Shown: in pieces, positions 22,257 through 30,777 of the stretch
How the letters are laid out: each line of letters starts with the position of its first letter
Numbering within the stretch: the stretch's first letter is position 1
Assembly: GCF_013343295.1 (NCBI RefSeq)
Contig: NZ_CP049074.1
Location: forward strand, 725,501-789,500
DNA: 64,000 nt
Direction: 5' to 3'
From: Metallosphaera tengchongensis
Lineage (GTDB): Archaea; Thermoproteota; Thermoprotei_A; Sulfolobales; Sulfolobaceae
The notes under the pieces: model-generated
The model's input: only the letters and a program-made list of their open reading frames with translations
Told to the model about the DNA's origin: nothing
Database searches by the model: none
Made by a program: the position numbers and the translations under genes

Positions 22257-22959
22257 CGGTTCCGATATCATTTCCCTTGATTGTTCCTCTACAGTTCTAG
22301 ATACCATTTTCTTTATGAAGAGAAATAACGTAAGGAGAATTGTAGTAACCTGTGAAAGTAAGCTCTACGGCATCTTTACCGTCGACGAAGCCCTAAGGGA
22401 GATCCTAGAGAGATCCGTTGAGGAGAGGCTTAGGGACGTTAAACTGAAGAAGATAATAACAGTTCGGAGCAACGACCCCTTTGAGATATCCAGGAGTATG
22501 ATAACTGGATCTGTAGACTCTGTAATTCACTACGGGAAGATAATTACCGAAAAGGACGTTGTGAGGGATTATCAGTGGAACAATGAAGAGAAGATCTACT
22601 CTTTAGGGGTAAAAGCTTTGACCATAGAAGGCTTCACAAGAGTTTCAACCGCAGCTGAAATTATGGTAAGGAACTCAATAAGGCATTTACCAGTGGTAGA
22701 TGATGAACCAGTGGGAATGCTTTCATCTAGAGACATAGTTTACAGGTTTTCAGATAAACTAAACCTCCAGGAAGAGGCTAAACAGGTCATGATCCCCTTC
22801 ATTGTTAAGGGAGACAAGGAAATGACGTTGAGGGAAGGTGTGGATTTAATGCTCAAAAGAGGGGTCGGAAGCCTAGTTGTACCCGATAAGGAGGGCTTAT
22901 ATATTATCACTTTCAAAGATCTTATTAAACATATTTATATGTATAGTATGAAAATCTGA
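22249..22959 (+). CDS. CBS domain protein (four CBS motifs)
   Basis: This 236-residue protein is made of tandem CBS motifs. Typical stretches are TVLDTIFFMKRNNVRRIVVT (about 14-33), STAAEIMVRNSIRHLPVVDDEPVGMLSSRDIVYRF (about 137-171) and TLREGVDLMLKRGVGSLVV (about 197-215). CBS pairs bind adenosyl ligands and usually act as sensors. Its coupling to mobB and a methyltransferase gene suggests a regulatory role, but no partner is known. Confidence 0.85.
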   Translation: MINGSDIISLDCSSTVLDTIFFMKRNNVRRIVVTCESKLYGIFTVDEALREILERSVEERLRDVKLKKIITVRSNDPFEISRSMITGSVDSVIHYGKIITEKDVVRDYQWNNEEKIYSLGVKALTIEGFTRVSTAAEIMVRNSIRHLPVVDDEPVGMLSSRDIVYRFSDKLNLQEEAKQVMIPFIVKGDKEMTLREGVDLMLKRGVGSLVVPDKEGLYIITFKDLIKHIYMYSMKI

Positions 22960-22960
22960 T

Positions 22961-23653
22961 ATGGTAAATTTCGTTTGCCCTTTAGACAGATTACCCCTTG
23001 ATAAGGATCTGAAATGTCCGAGGAACCATCAATTCAAGTTCGATGACGGAGTGTACGATTTTCTGGGATATGAACCTAAGAACAATGATGTGCTGGAAAA
23101 GGTCGCCCCCCTTTACGAAGGTGTTTGGGCCCCGTTGGGATTTCTAATAACTGGGAGGTCATCCTACTCAAAAATGTTGAAAGACGCGGCACACTACGCT
23201 AACGCCAGGGAATTCCTAGATGTAGGGACGGGACCAGGGAAGATATTTGACTATGTAGATTGCCGGGAATGCTATGGCCTCGACATATCTAGAAAATTCC
23301 TCAAAATACTTAAGGCCAAAAGACCTAACGTGATTTCTGTTAGAGGTGACGCTAAGGCCCTACCCTTTCCTGACGAGAGCTTCTCAGGTGTCTCATCAAT
23401 TTTCGTTATCCATATGCTAGATGAGCCTTCAAAGGCCCTCTCTGAGATCTCTAGAGTTCTTAGGAGAGGAGGAAAATGTAGCATAGGTGTCTTAACAAGT
23501 AGGGGATCGGTGGCGAATTTACTATCGAAATGGTGGAAGTTAGAGTTAAAGGCTGAATCATTTTATATCGGAAGCCTGGAGAATTTGAACCTAAGGATTT
23601 ACGGTTCAAGCCATATGGGTCCTTGGACTATTTTTAAGTGTCAGAAACAGTAG
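22961..23653 (+). CDS. Class I SAM-dependent methyltransferase with N-terminal zinc-like motif
   Basis: This 230-residue protein starts with CPLDRLPLDKDLKCPRNHQF, a Cys2-Cys/His pattern like the zinc knuckle of RlmA-type rRNA methyltransferases. A Rossmann methyltransferase follows: motif I EFLDVGTGPGKIF (about 85-97), acidic loop CYGLDISRKFL, and motif IV region SGVSSIFVIHMLDEPSKAL. The substrate is unknown; the zinc-like N-terminus slightly favours an RNA or small-molecule role. It begins 1 bp after the CBS gene. Confidence 0.78.
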   Translation: MVNFVCPLDRLPLDKDLKCPRNHQFKFDDGVYDFLGYEPKNNDVLEKVAPLYEGVWAPLGFLITGRSSYSKMLKDAAHYANAREFLDVGTGPGKIFDYVDCRECYGLDISRKFLKILKAKRPNVISVRGDAKALPFPDESFSGVSSIFVIHMLDEPSKALSEISRVLRRGGKCSIGVLTSRGSVANLLSKWWKLELKAESFYIGSLENLNLRIYGSSHMGPWTIFKCQKQ

Positions 23654-23749
23654 AACTATCTGGCCTTATCCAACCTCTTAAGGCGGGCTTTGTCATTCCT
23701 TTTTCAATAAGTGAAATCATTACTCTTAGACTTTTACTGCTCTTAATGG

Positions 23750-23785
23750 AGATCTTCCTTCCCTAAAACTCCGCTGGCCTTGGAA
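23750..23785. repeat. Possible decayed IS200/IS605-end-like segment, copy B
   Basis: The stretch around TTAATGGAGATCTTCCTTCC aligns loosely with TTAATGCGGATCTTCTCCCC of copy A, followed in both by CCTAAA, but has lost the G+C-rich core. It lies between convergent genes, as copy A does. This is a weak match. The rest of the 23,654-23,876 spacer shows nothing recognisable. Confidence 0.2.
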
Positions 23786-23876
23786 ACGAAATATAAGGCA
23801 TAGAAGACACTTCAGGAGGCCGAAAATTTGAGGGTCCTTACCGCAACTTAGCTTCGCTTTACCACGTGAGACTTTT

Positions 23877-24278
23877 TCAAGGCAACGCCCAAAGAGCTAC
23901 AGCAAACAGCACGTAAGAAACTCCGTTTGCCACCTCAGCTAGCTTTACCAACAATCCCTGAAGAAATAGGGCGTATATCCCTATGTAAAGCCCCATAAAT
24001 ATTCCGAAAAAGAACATACTAAATACTACGTAAGCAGCTAGATCTCCTTCTCCCATTAATAAGTAGTAGAGCCTCTTGTTGTTCGTTACCCCAAATATTA
24101 TTCTCTCAGCTCCTAGAATTACTCCCACGTAATAGAGTATATATGGATTAAAGGTGGCTATCATCTGAAATAAATTAAAAGGAACCTTATCTATGAGATA
24201 TACAGAGGAAAAGAACATTAAGGAACCTATAAGAATGCTGACTAACCTTTTTTTCACTGTTGTATCGACATTGGCCAT
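23877..24278 (-). CDS. Hypothetical membrane protein (four TM segments)
   Basis: This 133-residue integral membrane protein has four hydrophobic segments (about 10-27, 36-56, 79-103 and 108-131) and the N-terminus MANVDTTVKKR. It is not recognised. Its start lies inside the end of the upstream glycine-zipper gene (25 bp overlap), so the two are probably co-transcribed and may act together at the membrane. Confidence 0.65.
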   Translation of the reverse strand: MANVDTTVKKRLVSILIGSLMFFSSVYLIDKVPFNLFQMIATFNPYILYYVGVILGAERIIFGVTNNKRLYYLLMGEGDLAAYVVFSMFFFGIFMGLYIGIYALFLQGLLVKLAEVANGVSYVLFAVALWALP

Positions 24279-24679
24279 GAGTATACACCTACGTAACTCT
24301 CATTTAACTCTATGTCAAATAGCTCTCCTAGGAGGAGACCTCCCAGGGCACCTAGGAATAAACCCGGAATACCGGCCAATTTTAAACCCAAGGAAGCTCC
24401 TAACACACCGCCTACACCCTTACCAACATATCCGTTATTTACCTTAAACACAGTGGCGAAGTTGGTGCTACCACTTCTACCGTTCTTCTTCAGGAAATAG
24501 GCAGCTTCAGTTATGGACTCTTTCAACTCTTCAATATCGTCGGATCTGTACAGGGTGGCATAAATCTCCTCGTTATTGATCCTTTTACTCATGTAGGGGA
24601 TAAATCCTGCCCTTCGTAGATCCCCTAGGCCAGACGCGTCCTTCCTTTCGCTAGCCACCCTAAAAATAACCTTAAACAT
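24254..24679 (-). CDS. Hypothetical protein with glycine-zipper hairpin
   Basis: This protein of about 141 residues has an N-terminal alpha/beta-like soluble part (about 1-75). A glycine-rich hydrophobic hairpin follows: GYVGKGVGGVLGASLG and LAGIPGLFLGALGGLLLGELFD (about 78-118), a zipper pattern typical of membrane-inserting or pore-forming segments. The family is not recognised. I use the ATG at 24679, because the TATA box at 24701-24710 predicts transcription starting exactly there; a Met at 24700 would lie upstream. The 3' end overlaps the four-TM protein gene. Confidence 0.6.
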   Translation of the reverse strand: MFKVIFRVASERKDASGLGDLRRAGFIPYMSKRINNEEIYATLYRSDDIEELKESITEAAYFLKKNGRSGSTNFATVFKVNNGYVGKGVGGVLGASLGLKLAGIPGLFLGALGGLLLGELFDIELNESYVGVYSWPMSIQQ

Positions 24680-24700
24680 AGAGTAATTTTTTATTATCAT

Positions 24701-24710
24701 CCTTAAATAC
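24701..24710 (-). promoter_or_regulatory. TATA box of the glycine-zipper gene
   Basis: GTATTTAAGG on the minus strand is centred 26 bp from 24679, so the transcript would be leaderless at that ATG. Confidence 0.5.
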
Positions 24711-24780
24711 TTTTGTCATTTCGATTTTCGTACCTCAATCTTTTTACCGTCGAGCTTAAACAATAATTTTGGCGATATCT

Positions 24781-25029
24781 ATGGCGGGAGAGAGTAGGAA
24801 GTTCTACGCTGTTGTAAAGGTTGATAGTTTAGAAGTGCCTGACTCGTTGTCCAAAACAGGGCTTCACGATCACATTTCAGCCGCGGTTGATGAGGTTATA
24901 TCTAACGTGAAGGCCTTTCTAAAGGAGCAGGGAATGATGGGGAAGTTCAACGCTTACATTGAGGTCTTCGCCAAGGAGGAGTCCGTGACTAGGCTTATAG
25001 AAAGTATAAAGACTAAGATTAGAACTTAA
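24781..25029 (+). CDS. Conserved-looking hypothetical protein, 82 residues
   Basis: This small soluble alpha/beta protein begins [20 protein letters not shown] and ends [16 protein letters not shown]. No family is recognised. The A/T box GCTTAAACAA at 24754-24763 predicts transcription starting near 24783, so the ATG at 24781 is used rather than a TTG at 24769. It is the first gene of a run of five same-strand genes that continues 11 bp later with a DtxR-type regulator. Confidence 0.6.
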   Translation: MAGESRKFYAVVKVDSLEVPDSLSKTGLHDHISAAVDEVISNVKAFLKEQGMMGKFNAYIEVFAKEESVTRLIESIKTKIRT

Positions 25030-25040
25030 GTATTGTTACT

Positions 25041-25670
25041 ATGGCAGAGTTATCTGAACCTCTAGAAAATTACCTTAAGGAAATTTATGAACTGGAGGAG
25101 AGTAAGGGAGTCGCTAAGGTTGTTGATCTTATAGAAATATTCTCGATCTCTCCTGGTACCATAAGTAAGGCACTTGACAGACTCGAATCTTTAGGTTTCA
25201 TAGATAGGAGCTCCAGGAGAATTAAGCTTACCGAGGACGGGAAAAAGCTCGCCGTGAGGCTGATTAGGGCACACAGGTTATCTGAAAGACTCCTAACAGA
25301 CGTCCTCGGTTTGGACTGGATCCGAGCCCACGAGCTTGCACATAGATTGGAGCATATATGGCCTGAGGACGTTCTAGACAAGATAGATCAAATTACTGGT
25401 CGCCCAAAGACGTGTCCCCATGGACATCCCATCCCTGGAAGAGAGGGAGTAAAGGGGACGCCGCTCTCTAACGCCAAGGAAGGGGATTACGTAGTTCTCA
25501 TGATAATTAGAGAGGTTGAGTGGATTCTAAGGTCCGCGGAGACCATAGGGCTGATGCCTGGGGTTAAGATCTCAGTTTTAGAGAATCAAGGAGATTTAGT
25601 AAAAATAAAGATATCCAACAAAGAATTCACCATCCCTAGGGCGCTGGCCGAGCAGGTTATGGTGAGTTAA
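25041..25670 (+). CDS. DtxR/MntR family metal-dependent regulator with FeoA domain
   Basis: This 209-residue regulator has an N-terminal winged helix ([25 protein letters not shown], about 8-32; [18 protein letters not shown]). The dimerisation/metal domain has [18 protein letters not shown] (about 74-91), [15 protein letters not shown] and CPHGHPIP (about 126-133). The C-terminal SH3-like FeoA domain covers about 150-209. The ligand set fits Fe(II) or Mn(II). It probably controls metal uptake, perhaps including the downstream MFS transporter; no binding palindrome was identified here. Confidence 0.88.
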   Translation: MAELSEPLENYLKEIYELEESKGVAKVVDLIEIFSISPGTISKALDRLESLGFIDRSSRRIKLTEDGKKLAVRLIRAHRLSERLLTDVLGLDWIRAHELAHRLEHIWPEDVLDKIDQITGRPKTCPHGHPIPGREGVKGTPLSNAKEGDYVVLMIIREVEWILRSAETIGLMPGVKISVLENQGDLVKIKISNKEFTIPRALAEQVMVS

Positions 25671-25671
25671 G

Positions 25672-26031
25672 ATGGATGAGCTCATGAAGCTCATCCTTGC
25701 CCATATCTACAAGTACGGACCTGACAATCCTTGGTATATGGCTAGGAGGCTAATGGGTGTGAGCGGTTGGGCTCCCAAGTACGACGTAGATGAGATAGAG
25801 GCGGCGTGCAAAAGGTTAGAAGAGATAGGTTATCTAGTCAGATTTCAAGGTTCACTGAAAAGGTCGGTAACGTCTTCCGTTAAGCCCTGGCTGAAGGTGA
25901 AAGCCAAGGAAATGGGTACTAAGCCTAAGGGAATATACTACGATTTAACAAAGGAAGGGAGGAAAGTGGCGTCCCAGCTTTACAAAGAGTTGAAGAAAAA
26001 TGAGAATCATAAAGATCCTCACGGAGAATAG
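25672..26031 (+). CDS. Predicted winged-helix protein
   Basis: This 119-residue protein is predicted to be a winged helix: helices DELMKLILAHIYKYG, NPWYMARRLMG and EIEAACKRLEEIGYLVRF, then a basic loop and YDLTKEGRKVASQLYKELKK. The pattern suggests a PadR/ArsR-like or DUF2250-type archaeal regulator, but I cannot name a family. It starts 1 bp after the DtxR gene and its end overlaps the MFS gene by 32 bp, so it is part of the same operon. Confidence 0.65.
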   Translation: MDELMKLILAHIYKYGPDNPWYMARRLMGVSGWAPKYDVDEIEAACKRLEEIGYLVRFQGSLKRSVTSSVKPWLKVKAKEMGTKPKGIYYDLTKEGRKVASQLYKELKKNENHKDPHGE

Positions 26032-27175
26032 AAACCTAAGGTTGTATTGGGTCTCGACGTCACTCTCTCACATTTCAGGTGTTATGTTCAGTGTAGTTTC
26101 TGCTTATATCTTTCTACAGAACTCCGCTTCCTTTTACTCTGCAGTGGTTGGCATAACTTTGCTGGTTTCTGCGCTAATTAGGTTCCCATCAGGATACGTT
26201 AGCGACAGACTTGATAGACGAAAAACAATTGTCTTGATAAGACTTTTACAGTCCATAGTAATCTTGTTCCCTATCCTTGGAACGCAATGGATGGTGATAT
26301 CGTTTCTAGTGTTTAACGCCCTATCGTCTCTAAACGTACCGCTTTCAGCCGGATTGGTGCAGTCCATCCTGGAAAAACGGCAAATGGTTGGAGGCACGTC
26401 ACTTAACTCATTGGCTATCTCGGTCTCATCCTTAATAGGAGCGTCACTAAGCGCCCTCTTTCCTGTCCTAGGGATTGTACCTTACCTTATCATAGTAGCT
26501 TTAATGCGGGGAACCACGTCGCTATTTATTGGAAATATTACCGTCAGGAAAAGATCACCCAGTAAGTTAACCAAGACCCCGATATCATTCGTACTCCTTC
26601 CGTCTCTAGTACTTTCCATTCTCGGAGTTACCCCTATCATGTTAAATACCGTAGTGTTCGTTCAGTCCCCACAGGAGATCTCCTTGTCCACGATTAGCTT
26701 TCTAACCACTTTGGGTAATATTTTCGGAGCAATAGCTGCGGGGGAACTGGTTAAAGAGGACAAAATCAGACTGTTTGTTTACGGATCCCTATTGGGCCTT
26801 TCCGTCACTCTGATAGGAATAAGCGTTCTACAATTATTAATGATATATCCACTACTCTTCGTTAGGGGTTTCCTGAGCACCATGGAAACAGTGTCAATAA
26901 GGTCAGACTTAAGGATAAGGGTTCCCAATGAGATAATGGGCAGGGTCTGGGGTAGCGTAACTACAGTATCTTCTCTGTCCTCAGCGCTCATAACCCTCAT
27001 CTACTCGGGCATAGTGGAAATCTTCGGTACCAGGCTACCCTTAGAGATTTTCGGCTTGCTTCTTTTATCCTTGAGTTTTCTTATGATCGGTAATGGAGGA
27101 GTTGGTAGAAAAAATCCTAGAACTGGCGGACCCAGAGAGAGCTCTAGAGAGGAAGGTAAGATTAAAGGAGGATAA
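26000..27175 (+). CDS. MFS transporter
   Basis: This 391-residue transporter has about 11-12 membrane helices. The MFS loop motif between helices 2 and 3 is GYVSDRLDRRKTIVLIRLLQ (about 53-72). The substrate is unknown; the DtxR neighbour suggests a metal or siderophore link (inference). The hydrophobic core ends near residue 365. The last ~26 residues are a charged, Gly/Arg/Lys-rich tail read through the first 83 bp of the glycerate kinase gene in another frame. Confidence 0.82.
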   Translation: MRIIKILTENRNLRLYWVSTSLSHISGVMFSVVSAYIFLQNSASFYSAVVGITLLVSALIRFPSGYVSDRLDRRKTIVLIRLLQSIVILFPILGTQWMVISFLVFNALSSLNVPLSAGLVQSILEKRQMVGGTSLNSLAISVSSLIGASLSALFPVLGIVPYLIIVALMRGTTSLFIGNITVRKRSPSKLTKTPISFVLLPSLVLSILGVTPIMLNTVVFVQSPQEISLSTISFLTTLGNIFGAIAAGELVKEDKIRLFVYGSLLGLSVTLIGISVLQLLMIYPLLFVRGFLSTMETVSIRSDLRIRVPNEIMGRVWGSVTTVSSLSSALITLIYSGIVEIFGTRLPLEIFGLLLLSLSFLMIGNGGVGRKNPRTGGPRESSREEGKIKGG

Positions 27176-28280
27176 GGTAGAGGTCCAGGGATTTCAGCAC
27201 TCCTTTAAAAAACCGTTGGTCGTATCTGTGGGAAAAGCATCGGTGAAAATGGCTAATTTTTTCCTAAAGAGGCTAAACGACTATCAGGCTATAGTTGTTA
27301 GACCGAAGGGAAATCAAGAGCCTGTGCATGGGAACTGCGAAATAATAGAAGCTGGTCATCCAAACCCTGATAGGGACAGCATTAGGGCAGGGAAGAGGGT
27401 GGTAGAACTGCTTACGGAGGAAAGTTATGATGTGGTGTTTTTCCTTCTTAGTGGTGGGGCGTCTGCATTGATGGAGGATCCCATTCCGCCGTTAGAGGAG
27501 TATATGGAGATAAACGACAGACTAGTAAAATCCGGCCTTAGCATCCAAGAGATAAATATAGTGAGAAAGCATCTCTCTAGGGTTAAAGGAGGTAGACTAG
27601 CCCAATTGTCAAAGGCACCGATAGTTACTTTTGTAGTTAGTGACGTGCCAGGAGACGATCTCTCCACCATAGGTAGCGGACCTACTGTACCAGATAACTC
27701 GTCAATGGAAGAGGCTAATCAAATACTTCAAGAAATAGGGATAAAAACAAGGTATCTCAGCGAGACGCCCAAGTCATTAAACAACTCTTATGCTTTGGTA
27801 GTTCTTGACGTTGCTGAAGTACTAAATGGTATAAGCAGTTTTGTACCCAACCCTGTCATACTCTCGTCTGAAGTGAGGGGAGACGCAAGGTCCTTAGGTG
27901 CCTTTATGGCTTCAATCCTGAACACGAGGGACATTCCGTTCTCGAGGCCATTTACGATATTAATGGGTGGGGAACCAGAAGTGAGAATTGAGGGAAAGCC
28001 TAGAAAAGGGGGGAGAAACGGAGAAGTTTGCTTATCTTTTCTAGAATGGGTGAAAAAACAAAGGTTCAAGTTGATTGCGTTGGCTACGGACGGGATTGAT
28101 GGAAACAGCGAGTACGCAGGTTGCGTATTGGACGAATCAATAACGATCCCAAGGAAGGAGATTAGGACAGCCCTCAGGGAACACTCCTCCTACGAGTTAT
28201 TGGAGAGATTCGAGGCAATAATCAAAACTGGACCTACAGGGACTAACGTGAACAACGTTTATGTCCTTATGGCACCCTGA
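27093..28280 (+). CDS. Glycerate 2-kinase (MOFRL family)
   Basis: This 395-residue glycerate kinase makes 2-phosphoglycerate in the branched Entner-Doudoroff pathway of Sulfolobales. Motifs are VVSVGKASVKMANFF (about 43-57), FFLLSGGASALMEDP (about 115-129), VSDVPGDDLSTIGSGPTVPD (about 185-204), the MOFRL segment RKGGRNGEVCLSF and ALATDGIDGNSEYAG, and TGPTGTNVNNVYVLM at the end. The start lies inside the MFS gene (83 bp overlap); length and homologous N-termini support it. Its 3' end overlaps nuoB by 22 bp. Confidence 0.9.
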   Translation: MEELVEKILELADPERALERKVRLKEDKVEVQGFQHSFKKPLVVSVGKASVKMANFFLKRLNDYQAIVVRPKGNQEPVHGNCEIIEAGHPNPDRDSIRAGKRVVELLTEESYDVVFFLLSGGASALMEDPIPPLEEYMEINDRLVKSGLSIQEINIVRKHLSRVKGGRLAQLSKAPIVTFVVSDVPGDDLSTIGSGPTVPDNSSMEEANQILQEIGIKTRYLSETPKSLNNSYALVVLDVAEVLNGISSFVPNPVILSSEVRGDARSLGAFMASILNTRDIPFSRPFTILMGGEPEVRIEGKPRKGGRNGEVCLSFLEWVKKQRFKLIALATDGIDGNSEYAGCVLDESITIPRKEIRTALREHSSYELLERFEAIIKTGPTGTNVNNVYVLMAP

Positions 28281-28771
28281 CTCCTTATCTTCTTTTGTAA
28301 CATCAACAGGCCCCTAGCTATGGCCTCTGGCCTGATGGGACATCCTGGAATGTAGAGATCTACTGGAATCCCCACATCTGAAGGGAGAACAGTATTGTAG
28401 GAGTTCCAGAAAATTCCTCCCTCCAGTATACAAGCTCCCATAGCTATGACGTACTTAGGTTCAGGCATTTGGTCGTATACTATCCTAGCTGCCCTGGCCA
28501 TCTTCCTAGTTAGCGTGCCCTCGATTGTTAATATGTTAGACTGCCTGGAGGAGGCGAAAGGTAACATGCCGAACCTTTCGGCGTCAAACCTAGATGCGGC
28601 GAAGGCCCCAAACTCGGTGCCGCAACAGCTGGTGGTAAAGTGGGGTGGCCACAGGGAGAAGGATACTCCCCAGTCCCTCAGAGATCTTATTGGCTTCCTG
28701 TTCAGCAACCACTGAGCTGCCTTTCTTGCCGCTTCGTCTAAATTTCCGGTTAGAAGCAATTGTTCAGTCAT
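28259..28771 (-). CDS. nuoB: NADH-quinone oxidoreductase subunit B (NuoB-like), solitary
   Basis: This 170-residue protein has the complete N2 cluster ligand set of the complex I / group 4 hydrogenase small subunit: TTSCCGTEF (adjacent cysteines, about 47-55), MGACILEGGIFWNSYNTV (about 112-129) and PGCPIRPEAI (about 143-152). It would sit at the junction of the peripheral arm and the membrane. No other nuo gene is in this window, so its partners must be encoded elsewhere. It is transcribed from the A/T-rich 28,772-29,040 spacer. Confidence 0.9.
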   Translation of the reverse strand: MTEQLLLTGNLDEAARKAAQWLLNRKPIRSLRDWGVSFSLWPPHFTTSCCGTEFGAFAASRFDAERFGMLPFASSRQSNILTIEGTLTRKMARAARIVYDQMPEPKYVIAMGACILEGGIFWNSYNTVLPSDVGIPVDLYIPGCPIRPEAIARGLLMLQKKIRSQGAIRT

Positions 28772-29010
28772 CTTTGATCAACCTATACTCGATTTAACAT
28801 ATTAATAAGCATTATACAAGGATTCTTTAAATGCATTAATAACTTTCTTATTTACTAATTTTATTTGATAATAATTGTTCGTTATCAATGTCAATCAAGG
28901 ACGGTAAGTTGATTATAGGGTACTGAATATAAACATTGGATTTTCAACTCTTTGAGTAGATCCAGAACGGCTTACCCTGATACATGAGGCGGGGAGATTT
29001 CCATGAAAAT

Positions 29011-29020
29011 TTTATATATA
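29011..29020 (+). promoter_or_regulatory. TATA box of the tRNA-Ser gene
   Basis: TTTATATATA is centred about 26 bp before 29041, placing the transcription start at or next to the first base of the tRNA. Confidence 0.65.
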
Positions 29021-29040
29021 ATAGCGTCCATTAATCTATT

Positions 29041-29137
29041 GCCGAGGTCGCCTAGCCAGGTTAGGGCGGCGGCCTGCTAATATTTGCAGGCAGCCGTTGG
29101 GGGAAACCCCGCGCGGGTTCAAATCCCGCCCTCGGCG
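29041..29137 (+). tRNA. tRNA-Ser (anticodon GCU) with a 12-nt intron
   Basis: The acceptor stem is GCCGAGG paired with CCTCGGC plus discriminator G (29137). The D stem is 3 bp (GCC/GGC), the anticodon stem GCGGC/GCCGT, and the anticodon GCT at 29076-29078. A long variable arm (GGGG-GAAA-CCCC) and T arm GCGGG-TTCAAAT-CCCGC complete a class II serine tRNA. The fold closes only if 12 nt at 29080-29091 are removed between positions 37 and 38, giving an 85-nt mature tRNA. The intron pairs CTGC of the anticodon loop with GCAG, a bulge-helix-loop substrate for the splicing endonuclease. No CCA is encoded. Confidence 0.95.
29080..29091 (+). other. tRNA intron (12 nt, position 37/38)
   Basis: ATATTTGCAGGC interrupts the anticodon loop at the canonical archaeal position. 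Its GCAG segment pairs with CTGC at 29074-29077, leaving three-base bulge-like ends at the splice sites. Confidence 0.85.
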
Positions 29138-29226
29138 TACCTTTCATTGTCAACATGGTAATTGCTAGCTGTTTGACTCTAAACCAAGACATATTTAGAC
29201 AGCCTGGGTTCTGCCAAGCTCAAAGG

Positions 29227-30750
29227 CTAAAGGTTACTCAGTATCCTCAGCAGCTCCCTCTCATATAGGGTCTGCAGCAGCTTGCCATCTCTATCAACCA
29301 CGGCTATTACTGGAGTCTCTGTGGCCCTGAATCGCCTTAAGGCGTCAACAACTCTCTTATCGCTTTCCATTATTACGGTCTCATTTAGATCCACATCTGA
29401 GGCTCTAAGCTTATCATAAAGTGAAGGATCTATCTCCAATAACTGCTGAACTGTAATGTTTCCTACTGGCCGTTTGAACTCGTCCACTATAACTATGGCC
29501 CTAGCACCCCTCTCCGTCATCATTTTAATGATGTCTCTGAGAGTATTACGGGTCTCTGCAAAAAGAGGATTGGGTAGTTGGGACAATTTGTCTAATCTCT
29601 CGTTAAACTTAGGTTTACTATAAATAGTTGTAATGCCTCTCGTCTTCAATTTAAATAAAATAGGCACTATTATTGCTACTAGAGTGATGGATAAAGCTGA
29701 GTAAGAGTACTGCAAACTGGAGATCCCTCCGCCTACCAACGCTGAAATTAGGAGAGACGAATCCACTCCTCCCTTTGAGGACATACCAATAGCGTTGGCG
29801 AGGCTGTCAGTTTTAATGATAAAAGAAGAGATTAATCCAGATAAAAATTTTGACATAAAAATGAGTCCAGCCAGTATCAAGCCAATAGAACCGATATATA
29901 GATTGATAGGAGCGAAATACAGACCTATACTCACAAAAAATAGAGGCTCAAAGAATCCATAAGTCAATCCGCGGACCTTTTCTTTTAGGTCCGGTCTGTC
30001 CTTTAGGTAGTCCTTAAGCAGGAAGCCAAGGAAAAGGGCGGCAATTGCTGAGTTGAAACCGAATAAGTCCGCTACGTAACCTATAATCAATATCAGTGAT
30101 ACGAGAAACGCGAGCTCTACCTCCCTGACCTTTACGAAGCCCTCAATTGTCTCCAGCATCCTGGATAATTTAGGTCCTATAAATATAATGGCAATAAATA
30201 AAACTAAAATTTCAAGGCTTTGCTTAATAATTTCTACCGGCGAACTAACCTTTAACATCATAGCAAACAGTATGACTGACATTATTTCAACGAGAGTCCC
30301 TTGATAGAACATCAACCGCCCCAACCTACTCGTTAACGTCCCCGTATCCATAAGAAGCCTGGTCATTGGGCCTACGCTGGTGGTTATTAAAGGGAAAACT
30401 ATTGCAAACGGTTCAGATAGACCAATTCGAACCAGATAGAAATAAATTGCTATAAATGGTATTACAAGTTGAATAATGGATGATATTAATATTCTTCTAT
30501 CTAAATTAAATTCGTCGGAGAACTCCTCCGTCCCTGCTAGAAATAGGAGGAAAATTATACCCAGGGAAGTTACGAACGAGATAACGTTGTTAATCCCAAT
30601 AAAGTCCAGAACCCCTCTTCCTAACACTATTCCCACCACTATGGCGCCGACAAAAGGTATCAAACCTATTCTAGAGAACCCCTCTTCCATGAGCTTCGCT
30701 AGAGCCAACATAATGCCAATGTAGAAGAGGGACTGAATAACTGGATTCAT
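29227..30750 (-). CDS. CPA2-type cation/proton antiporter with C-terminal CBS domains
   Basis: This protein of about 507 residues has about 12 membrane helices of the KefB/NapA-type Na+(K+)/H+ exchanger family (LMEEGFSRIGLIPFVGAIVVGIVLGRGVL; FLLFLAGTEEF; LADLFGFNSAIAALFLGFLL). The C-terminal CBS pair covers about 385-507 (TERGARAIVIVDEFKRPVGNITVQQLL; ATETPVIAVVDRDGKLL). It likely exports Na+ or other cations under nucleotide control. The start is ATG at 30750. The palindrome at 30778-30790 coincides with its TATA box, suggesting control by the divergent DtxR-like regulator. Confidence 0.85.
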   Translation of the reverse strand: MNPVIQSLFYIGIMLALAKLMEEGFSRIGLIPFVGAIVVGIVLGRGVLDFIGINNVISFVTSLGIIFLLFLAGTEEFSDEFNLDRRILISSIIQLVIPFIAIYFYLVRIGLSEPFAIVFPLITTSVGPMTRLLMDTGTLTSRLGRLMFYQGTLVEIMSVILFAMMLKVSSPVEIIKQSLEILVLFIAIIFIGPKLSRMLETIEGFVKVREVELAFLVSLILIIGYVADLFGFNSAIAALFLGFLLKDYLKDRPDLKEKVRGLTYGFFEPLFFVSIGLYFAPINLYIGSIGLILAGLIFMSKFLSGLISSFIIKTDSLANAIGMSSKGGVDSSLLISALVGGGISSLQYSYSALSITLVAIIVPILFKLKTRGITTIYSKPKFNERLDKLSQLPNPLFAETRNTLRDIIKMMTERGARAIVIVDEFKRPVGNITVQQLLEIDPSLYDKLRASDVDLNETVIMESDKRVVDALRRFRATETPVIAVVDRDGKLLQTLYERELLRILSNL

Positions 30751-30777
30751 ATACAAAGACTTTTTACTTTAACATCT

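Noticed and set aside
28985-29000. GAGGCGGGGAGA upstream of the tRNA as a further IS200/IS605-end copy
   Set aside because: Only about ten bases match and the flanking hairpin and GGTCA tail are missing.
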